Below are positions 9,820-15,187 of a stretch of DNA of 15,187 bases, in pieces. The stretch spans positions 1-15,187 of the forward strand of contig CAILKC010000562.1 of assembly GCA_903834675.1 (NCBI GenBank), read 5' to 3'. The number at the start of each line of letters is the position of its first letter. The stretch's first letter is position 1. Origin of the DNA: an uncultured Victivallales bacterium. GTDB lineage: Bacteria; Verrucomicrobiota; Lentisphaeria; Oligosphaerales; JAFGRS01. The notes beneath the pieces were generated by a model, which searched no databases, was not told where the DNA came from, and worked only from the letters and a program-made list of their open reading frames with translations. Position numbers and translations under genes: made by a program.

Positions 9820-9897
9820 ACTTGCCATCTCCCTAGGCTGAGTTCGCCGGCCAACTGCGGTGCGGTTCAGGCCCGCGGCCGCCCAAGTCCATGATGG

Positions 9898-9926
9898 AAC
9901 ATACCTGCGGAAGCGCCGCGTCGCAA
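9898..9926 (-). promoter_or_regulatory. Possible ferritin promoter
   Basis: On the minus strand: -35 TTGCGA (9926-9921), 17-nt spacer, -10 TATGTT (9903-9898). Each box matches the sigma-70 consensus at four of six positions, with ideal spacing. It would let ferritin be expressed apart from the upstream membrane-protein genes. No clear Fur box is seen. Confidence 0.35.
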
Positions 9927-9979
9927 TACGGGTAGCCAGGCTCGGCTGGAAGCGGCTCGCCGCCTACGTCTCGGGTGGC

Positions 9980-10639
9980 TCAGGGGTCTGTCGGCGTGGC
10001 CTTCCGTGAAGCCAGCCACTGCCGCATGACCTCATAGGCAATCGGCAGCACCGAGAGGACGATGATCACCAGAATGACGATCGAGAAATGCTCCTTGACG
10101 TACGGATTCTGCCCGAAGATCCGGCCGCACAAGACAAACAGCGACACCCAGAGGACACCGCCGGTGACGTTATAGACTGCGAACTCCGCATAGGTCATCT
10201 TGCCCAAGCCGGCCACAAAGGGGGCAAAAGTGCGGATGATGGGCACGAACCGCGCCAAAATGATGGTCATCTTACCGTGCTTGGCAAAGAACTCATGGGT
10301 CCGCGCGAGGTGTTCCTTCCGGACCAGGCGCGTGCCGCTCTGGATGATCTTCTGGCCAGCATAGTACCCGATCGCATAGTTCACGGCATCCCCCACCACC
10401 GCCGCGACGATCAACAAGCCCAGCATCCAGCCGATCTGCAGCGAGGTGGTGGCAGTGAGGGCGCCGGCGGCGAAGAGCAGTGAATCACCGGGCAGAAAGG
10501 GCAACACCACCAACCCGGTTTCGCAGAAGATGATGGCGAAGAGGATCCCGTAGGTCCACAGACCGCAGGCATCGATAACCTGTGCCAGATACCGGTCAAG
10601 GTGCAGAAAGTAGTCCACGATCTGTTTGATGGCTTCCAT
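9980..10639 (-). CDS. DedA family membrane protein
   Basis: A 219-residue integral inner-membrane protein of the DedA family (SNARE-associated/VTT domain). Family signs: FCETGLVVLPFLPGDSLLFAAG spread over 38-59, with Glu40 and Pro50-Gly51, then ARFVPIIRTFAPFVAG at 129-144 with Arg130 and Arg136. The acidic and two arginine residues are those needed for function in E. coli YqjA/YghB. Several long hydrophobic helices are visible, including 69-94 and 155-200. Some DedA proteins act as lipid (undecaprenyl-phosphate or phospholipid) transporters or scramblases and affect proton-motive-force and membrane stress; the exact role here is unknown. AGGAG lies about 9 nt before the ATG. The gene begins 24 nt after the CNNM-type gene and is probably co-transcribed with it. 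Confidence 0.93.
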   Translation of the reverse strand: MEAIKQIVDYFLHLDRYLAQVIDACGLWTYGILFAIIFCETGLVVLPFLPGDSLLFAAGALTATTSLQIGWMLGLLIVAAVVGDAVNYAIGYYAGQKIIQSGTRLVRKEHLARTHEFFAKHGKMTIILARFVPIIRTFAPFVAGLGKMTYAEFAVYNVTGGVLWVSLFVLCGRIFGQNPYVKEHFSIVILVIIVLSVLPIAYEVMRQWLASRKATPTDP

Positions 10640-10663
10640 TTCTTACCACTCCTGAGTTGACGG

Positions 10664-11977
10664 TCATGCTGGAGGTCCGATGGACACCATGGCGTCCATT
10701 ACCCTCTTTCGGTGGATCTTCCGGACCAGAATCCGCAGGCCCCCGGCGTTGACCACATCGCCTCCTTTCAGTCCTGTCGTAGTGAGCGCCAGCCATTCGG
10801 CGAAGGTCAACGCAGGGTCCACGGACGCCAGTCCGGGCGGGCTGCCCGTCGCGTCGTTCAGTTGGCCAAGAGTTGCAGCGCCGCCCACAATCCAGCCTTG
10901 CCCGGCGGGGGCTATGCGGCGGGGCAACCGGTCGTACTCGTCCTGGATGTCGCCGACAATCTCTTCCAGGATGTCCTCCAAGGTAATGATACCACGAATG
11001 CTCCCGCCCGAGTCACGCACGGAGACCAGATGCACATGCTCCAGCATCATCTGACTGAAGACCTGTCCGATAGTCGCATCCGGAGCCACCTCCATCAGCG
11101 GCCTGAGGATCCGGCGCATCGAGGAGGCCTCGGGGGAAGACTGTGCCAGGAAGAAGATGTCCTTAATGTTCACATAGCCGATGATTCCCTGCGGGTCGCC
11201 AGGCGTCTCGGTCACCGGGAACCGAGTGTACCCGTCCAGGTGGATAGCGACGAAGTACTCGGCCAGGGATCCCGACGCATTCAGCATGACAATGTCCTCG
11301 GCGGGGACGAGGATGTCTGCGGCCTTGACTCTGGCCAGGGCGCTGCTGCCCATGATGATGCGCTCCTGATCGGCGCCGATGATCCGACTGGCGCGCAGGG
11401 CGCGAGCTTGTGCCTGCAGTTCGGCCAGACCCAGTTCATATGGGGTGCCCGCGTTGGCCGGCATGGCGCGCTCAAAGCCTCGCACCAGCGCCTGGGTGAC
11501 CCACTCGCAAGCCAGCATCGCGGGATACACGACCAGCGCGAAGACTCGCATGACAGGGCTGAGCCTCAGGCATACCCACTCGCTATGCCGGATCGCCACG
11601 CTCTTCGGAACAAGCTCTCCGGCAATAATCGTGATGGCCGATAGTGGTAGGACGACCAAGACGATGGACAGAACATCGGCCCACTCCTGGGACACACCCA
11701 GTCCTGCCTGGAGCCAGGGGACCAGGCTTTTCGCTGCCCCTGCACCGCCGGTTGCTGCGGCGACCGCTCCGACCAGCGTGATGCCAATCTGGACCACCGC
11801 CAGGCTCGCCTCCATGCGGTTCTTCATGGCAAGCGCCGCCGCCGCGCCGGGCTCTTTACGCTCAGCCAGAATCCGGAGTCTACCCAGACTCGCAGACGCC
11901 AGTGCCAGCTCATACGCCGCAAAGAAGCCGTTCATCACCAGCATGACCGTGATGATGGCCACCTCAGTCAAGCCCAT
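10664..11977 (-). CDS. CNNM/CorC (HlyC/CorC) family protein: DUF21, CBS pair, CorC domain
   Basis: A 437-residue membrane protein with the CNNM/hemolysin-C layout: an N-terminal DUF21 membrane domain (about 1-190) with helices beginning VAIITVMLVMNGFFAAYELAL, a cytoplasmic CBS pair (about 210-330) ending in GIITLEDILEEIVGDIQDEYD, and a C-terminal CorC_HlyC domain (about 345-430). Family members bind or export divalent cations, chiefly Mg2+, possibly Co2+ or Mn2+; older 'hemolysin' labels are misleading. The start at 11977 is set by GGGGAG (11988-11983) 5 nt upstream and by loss of hydrophobic homology before it; a GTG at 12010 is the alternative. The start lies within the end of the ATPase gene (10-nt overlap), a sign of translational coupling and a shared role in cation balance. 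Confidence 0.92.
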   Translation of the reverse strand: MGLTEVAIITVMLVMNGFFAAYELALASASLGRLRILAERKEPGAAAALAMKNRMEASLAVVQIGITLVGAVAAATGGAGAAKSLVPWLQAGLGVSQEWADVLSIVLVVLPLSAITIIAGELVPKSVAIRHSEWVCLRLSPVMRVFALVVYPAMLACEWVTQALVRGFERAMPANAGTPYELGLAELQAQARALRASRIIGADQERIIMGSSALARVKAADILVPAEDIVMLNASGSLAEYFVAIHLDGYTRFPVTETPGDPQGIIGYVNIKDIFFLAQSSPEASSMRRILRPLMEVAPDATIGQVFSQMMLEHVHLVSVRDSGGSIRGIITLEDILEEIVGDIQDEYDRLPRRIAPAGQGWIVGGAATLGQLNDATGSPPGLASVDPALTFAEWLALTTTGLKGGDVVNAGGLRILVRKIHRKRVMDAMVSIGPPA

Positions 11978-14790
11978 ACTGGCTCCCCACGTCGGCGCAT
12001 ACGGCCCCACAACTTACAGGCTTCCATGGCCCAGAAGACGCCGGAGGCCCAGAGGAACAGCGCGGCCAGTTCTGTCATCGTGAGCGGGTCAAGATGCATG
12101 ATGCCGCGCACCCAGGGCACGTGCAGCAGGGTCAAATTGAGGCACAGGGTGACCAGGGTGGCGGCGACCAGCTTCAGGTTGCTGAACAGCCCCAGCCGGA
12201 ATAGCGACTCCGTCTGGCTGCGGCAGTTGTAGGCATGGAAGTCCTGGCTGGCAGCAAGCACGAAGAAGCCCATGGTGCGGCCATGGGCCAGGACCTGCTC
12301 CCGGACCTCGGGGGGGACGGCGAGCAGAGCGCGCAGCAGGGCGCCGTCGAGGGTGACCAGCGCCTGGAGGAACGCGCCCAGGCTGTGGCGGCCCTGCAGG
12401 CAGTAGCCGTAGCCAAACGCCGCCAGACTCAGCAGGGCGATGATGGCGCCCTGAAACAGCATCAGCCGCAGGTCCTGGCGGCTGACGACGGGCGCCTGCG
12501 GCGGCCGCGGCGGCCGGTCCATGACTCCCTTCGATACCGGGTCCACCCCTAGCGCCAGCGCCGGCAGACCGTCCGAGACCAGGTTGATCCACAAAATGTG
12601 CACCGGCAGCAGCGGCACCGGCATACCGACCAGCGCCGCCAGGAACATCATCATGATCTCACCGGCGTTGCAGGAGAGCAGATAGTGGACAAACTTGCGG
12701 ATGTTGTCGTAAATGCCTCGACCTTCCTCAACGGCGGCGACGACGGAGGCGAAGTTGTCGTCGGTCACGACCATATCCGAGACCTCTTTGGTGACGTCGG
12801 TGCCGGTGATGCCCATGGCGATGCCGATATCAGCCTCTTTGACCGCCGGGGCATCGTTCACGCCATCGCCGGTCATAGCGACGATCTGCCCGCGGCGGCG
12901 CCAGGCCCGGACGATACGCAGCTTGTGCTCCGGCGAGACGCGGGCATAGACCGTGACCTTGTCGACGCGCCCATCCAGGTCCGCGTCGCTGAGCTGGTCA
13001 AGCTCGTCGCCGTTGAGCGCCAGGGTGTTGTCGTCGGCAAGGCCGATGTCGCGGCCGACGGCAACCGCGGTGTTCTTGTGGTCGCCGGTGATCATCACGG
13101 TACGGATGCCGGCGCGGTGGCAGAGGCTCACGGCCGTCCGGGCCTCGGCGCGCGGCGGGTCCATCATCGCCAGCAGGCCGGTGAACGTGAGCTCCTGCTC
13201 CAACGCCTCGGCGCTCGGTAGGGCGGCCGCCGGGGCGAACGGCCGGGTAGCGGTGGCCAGGACCCTCAACGCGGACCCGGCCATGCGGGCGTTGGCGGCC
13301 AGAATGGCCTCGCAATCTGCGGCGGTGATCGGGCGAAACCCCGTCGAATGGGCGATGTGTGTGCAGCGCAGCAGGATGACGTCCGGAGCGCCCTTGGCGT
13401 AGAGCCTGTGCCCTCCGCCTGGCTCGCGGCGCAGCATGGACATGCACTTACGCTCGCTGTCAAAGGGCAGTTCCTCGACCAGCGGCTGCGCCGCCTCCAA
13501 CTCATGCTTCCACAACCCAGCCTTCGCCGCGACGGTCAGCAACGCGCCCTCGGTGGGGTCGCCCGCGACCTTCCAGACGCCCTCTTCCTGGCGCAGCGCC
13601 GCGCCGTTGCAGAGCACGCCACCGCGCAGGACCTCGAGCAGAGCCGGGTGGGCGTCGGGGCTCACCGGCCGCCCTCCGCTAGCAAAGCCGCCAACTGCGG
13701 CGTAGCCGGTGCCGCTGACCTCATAGCACGCCTCGGCGGCAAGGATCTCCAGTACGGTCATCTCGTTCCGAGTTAGCGTCCCGGTCTTGTCCGAGCAGAT
13801 GACCGTGGCGCAGCCCAGAGTCTCGACCGAGGGCAGCTTACGGATCAGCGCGTGCCGCTTGACCATGCGCTGCACGCCCAGGGCGAGGGCGATGGTCACC
13901 ACGGCAGGCAGGCCCTCAGGGATGGCTGCGACCGCCAGGCTCACGGCCGACATGAAGGTCTCCACCAGGAGCGCGACCCCGAGACGGTCGCGGTTGTGCA
14001 GCAGTTGCAGGGCAAAGACCAGCAGTACCAACACAAAGCAGATCTTGACAATCTGTTTACCGAAAGCGTCGAGCCGCTTCTGCAGCGGCGTCGCCTCCGC
14101 CTCGATCGCCTGGATCATCCCGGCGATGTGACCCAGTTCGGTGTCCATACCGGTCGTCGTCACCAGGTATCGCGCTCGCCCCGCCACCACAGCCGTACCC
14201 GTAAACAGCATGTTCCGACGTTCGGCAATCGCCAGGGTTTCGGCCGGGATCGACTCGGCGTGCTTGGCGACGGCGGTGGATTCGCCGGTCAGGCTCGCCT
14301 CCTGAACCGCGAAGTTGGCGGTGCGCTGGACCAGCCTCCCGTCCGCCGGCACATGGTCGCCAGCTTCCAGTTCCACCAGATCGCCAGGCACGATCTCCTC
14401 GGCGGATATCTGCTGCAACTCTCCGTCGCGCAACACTTTGGCGAATGGCTGTGAGAGTTTTCGCAGGGCCGCCAGCGCCTTTTCAGCACGGAACTCCTGG
14501 ATGAAACCGAGGACGGTGTTGAGCAGCACAATGGCAGCGATGGCGAGGGTGTCGACCCATTCGCCCAGGAGTCCGGCCACCAGGGCGGCGCCGATGAGGA
14601 CCCAGATGATGACGTTCTTGAACTGCCCGAGGAAGACCTGCAGCGCCGAGTTCCCGGCGGTCTCCTGCAAGCGGTTCGGGCCGTGCGTGCGCTGGGCCTG
14701 CTGTGCTGCGGCGGAACTCAGGCCGGCGGTGGGATCAGAGGCGAGGGTGGCGGCGATTTCCGCGGGGGTCGACTGCCAGGGCTTACGCAT
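11968..14790 (-). CDS. P2A-type cation-transporting P-type ATPase (Ca2+/Mn2+ exporter)
   Basis: A complete 940-residue P-type ATPase. Order of features: cation-ATPase N-terminal domain, actuator domain with the LTGESTAV loop, [10 protein letters not shown] in M4 (Glu292), phosphorylation site DKTGT (Asp334), nucleotide domain with FDSERKCMS and YAKGAPD, hinge [13 protein letters not shown]5 NAGE (Asn708, Glu711), M6 NLVSDG (Asn736, Ser739, Asp740), and the C-terminal [25 protein letters not shown] block. PEGLP plus N..D in M6 places it with Ca2+/Mn2+ pumps (SERCA/PMR1/YoaB-like), not heavy-metal pumps. Ser739 replaces the usual Thr. Start at 14790: AAGAGG (14805-14800) is 9 nt upstream, and the frame further upstream runs through the riboswitch. 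The leader carries a Mn2+-type riboswitch, favouring Mn2+ and possibly Ca2+ export. Confidence 0.94.
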   Translation of the reverse strand: MRKPWQSTPAEIAATLASDPTAGLSSAAAQQAQRTHGPNRLQETAGNSALQVFLGQFKNVIIWVLIGAALVAGLLGEWVDTLAIAAIVLLNTVLGFIQEFRAEKALAALRKLSQPFAKVLRDGELQQISAEEIVPGDLVELEAGDHVPADGRLVQRTANFAVQEASLTGESTAVAKHAESIPAETLAIAERRNMLFTGTAVVAGRARYLVTTTGMDTELGHIAGMIQAIEAEATPLQKRLDAFGKQIVKICFVLVLLVFALQLLHNRDRLGVALLVETFMSAVSLAVAAIPEGLPAVVTIALALGVQRMVKRHALIRKLPSVETLGCATVICSDKTGTLTRNEMTVLEILAAEACYEVSGTGYAAVGGFASGGRPVSPDAHPALLEVLRGGVLCNGAALRQEEGVWKVAGDPTEGALLTVAAKAGLWKHELEAAQPLVEELPFDSERKCMSMLRREPGGGHRLYAKGAPDVILLRCTHIAHSTGFRPITAADCEAILAANARMAGSALRVLATATRPFAPAAALPSAEALEQELTFTGLLAMMDPPRAEARTAVSLCHRAGIRTVMITGDHKNTAVAVGRDIGLADDNTLALNGDELDQLSDADLDGRVDKVTVYARVSPEHKLRIVRAWRRRGQIVAMTGDGVNDAPAVKEADIGIAMGITGTDVTKEVSDMVVTDDNFASVVAAVEEGRGIYDNIRKFVHYLLSCNAGEIMMMFLAALVGMPVPLLPVHILWINLVSDGLPALALGVDPVSKGVMDRPPRPPQAPVVSRQDLRLMLFQGAIIALLSLAAFGYGYCLQGRHSLGAFLQALVTLDGALLRALLAVPPEVREQVLAHGRTMGFFVLAASQDFHAYNCRSQTESLFRLGLFSNLKLVAATLVTLCLNLTLLHVPWVRGIMHLDPLTMTELAALFLWASGVFWAMEACKLWGRMRRRGEPVWA

Positions 14791-14808
14791 CGGGCGACAC
14801 CTCTTAGC

Positions 14809-14824
14809 TGCACGTTTCCACGCA
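14809..14824 (-). promoter_or_regulatory. GAAA-tetraloop hairpin between riboswitch and ATPase start
   Basis: On the minus strand TGCGTG, loop GAAA, CGTGCA: six pairs including two G-U. It lies between the riboswitch P1 stem (ends 14828) and the Shine-Dalgarno (14805-14800) and may be part of the expression platform. Confidence 0.4.
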
Positions 14825-14827
14825 CAA

Positions 14828-14945
14828 CCAAGAGTCTGACCCCCGGACCGATGTCCGGTCGGACAGACCAGCACGAGAACGGTCCCGCGCGTGTTGTTGG
14901 CCTGCCCGGGACTGGCCTGTCACCAGCCCGGCTACTCCCCCTTGG
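14828..14945 (-). ncRNA. yybP-ykoY (Mn2+) riboswitch
   Basis: Read on the minus strand, the leader contains CCAAGG then GGGAGTAGC (14939-14931), the hallmark loop sequence of yybP-ykoY. P2 pairs CCGGG-CTGG with CCAG-T-CCCGG. P3 pairs CAGGCCA with TGGTCTG (seven pairs with one G-U) and encloses the second conserved element, CCAACA (14900-14895). A further hairpin GACCG/CGGTC follows, then CAGAC-T-CTTGG, matching the class's 3' GAGACCUU-like end. P1 is CCAAG (14945-14941) with CTTGG (14832-14828). This RNA class senses Mn2+ and in Lactococcus precedes the P-type ATPase YoaB, the same type of gene as here. The match is by eye. Confidence 0.85.
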
Positions 14946-14961
14946 CAGGAGCGACAAACTC

Positions 14962-14989
14962 ACTATACCCATGATCGTCGAGAGATCAA
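14962..14989 (-). promoter_or_regulatory. Predicted promoter of the riboswitch-ATPase-CNNM-DedA operon
   Basis: On the minus strand: -35 TTGATC (14989-14984), 16-nt spacer, -10 TATAGT (14967-14962). Transcription would start near 14955, about 10 nt before the riboswitch, leaving a leader of about 165 nt. The -10 is identical to that proposed for metK. Confidence 0.55.
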
Positions 14990-15014
14990 CTCTGATCCCT
15001 GGGGTCGGGCGCAG

Positions 15015-15046
15015 GTCAGTTTATGGTGCGCGCACCATAAACTGAC
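15015..15046. repeat. Perfect 32-bp palindrome
   Basis: The half-site GTCAGTTTATGGTGCG (15015-15030) is followed at once by its exact reverse complement (15031-15046). As RNA or a cruciform it would form a 14-bp stem with a CGCG loop. It ends 26 bp upstream of the -35 box of the ATPase promoter and directly abuts the IS-like end at 15047. No T-run follows on either strand, so a simple terminator is unlikely. It may be an operator, a recombination or insertion target, or part of a mobile element. Confidence 0.7.
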
Positions 15047-15187
15047 GGCTCTTCTGGGATTCTTGTGGGTAGAAATCGTGCCTGGAAGTGCTGTTTTGGC
15101 GGGGTTGACGGGCCTCTGGCCGTGACTAAGTCGGATGAGTTTCTCGCACGGACTTCTGTAAGCGTCAGCACTGCAATGTGATATTAC
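15047..15187. mobile_element. Possible left end of an ISL3-family insertion sequence (partial)
   Basis: The stretch begins GGCTCTTCTGGGATTCTTGT. Terminal inverted repeats of ISL3-family elements typically begin GGCTCTT, and the left end precedes the transposase gene by a short non-coding stretch. No transposase or right end is in the window, which stops 141 bp in, so this rests on the terminal motif alone. The 8 bp outside it (AAACTGAC) would be the expected target duplication and are part of the palindrome. Confidence 0.35.

Noticed and set aside
14791..14874. N-terminal extension of the P-type ATPase
   Set aside because: It would translate the riboswitch; AAGAGG before 14790 and family length favour the shorter form.

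Overview
The window is G+C-rich bacterial DNA with long, mostly Shine-Dalgarno-preceded genes. It carries nine complete genes plus a P-type ATPase gene with a long structured leader, ten genes in all. A URO-D-family protein, a neutral-ceramidase-like protein and G+C-rich dyad repeats between genes are a mix I associate with the Planctomycetota/Verrucomicrobiota/Lentisphaerota side of bacteria or similar environmental lineages. This placement is an inference with low confidence; no rRNA or tRNA is present to settle it.

Layout. Positions 1-3575 (+ strand) hold two stand-alone genes, a URO-D/methyltransferase-like protein (276-1418) and a ceramidase-like zinc hydrolase homologue (1729-3075). They are separated by hairpin-rich non-coding DNA that shares a repeated motif. 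Positions 3576-9272 (+) form a tight five-gene operon: metK, an adenosine kinase, ahcY, a ribokinase and an opine-dehydrogenase-family protein. It is preceded by a recognisable promoter (TTGCAG-16-TATAGT) and a structured leader. Positions 9295-14790 (- strand) hold a convergent set of metal-homeostasis and membrane genes. Read in order of transcription these are a P2A-type cation ATPase, a DUF21/CBS/CorC (CNNM) protein overlapping it by 10 nt, a DedA protein 24 nt further on, and then a ferritin that probably has its own promoter. Upstream of the ATPase lies a strong match to the yybP-ykoY (Mn2+) riboswitch at 14828-14945 (-), with a promoter behind it (14962-14989). The right edge has a perfect 32-bp palindrome directly followed by a sequence that looks like the end of an ISL3-family insertion sequence.

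How the genes work together. MetK makes S-adenosylmethionine; after methyl transfer, AhcY splits S-adenosylhomocysteine into homocysteine and adenosine, and the kinase converts adenosine to AMP. This is an activated-methyl-cycle recycling operon, extended by a ribokinase and an opine-type dehydrogenase whose substrate is unknown. On the other strand, the riboswitch predicts that the ATPase (and the co-transcribed CNNM protein) responds to high Mn2+ and exports Mn2+ and/or Ca2+. Ferritin adds iron storage next door.

The most useful observations are the riboswitch and its overlap with the ATPase ribosome-binding site, the 32-bp palindrome with the possible IS end, the repeated TTTCTTGAAACAGCCCTG motif with an inverted relative, and the metK leader in which the ribosome-binding site sits in a hairpin.
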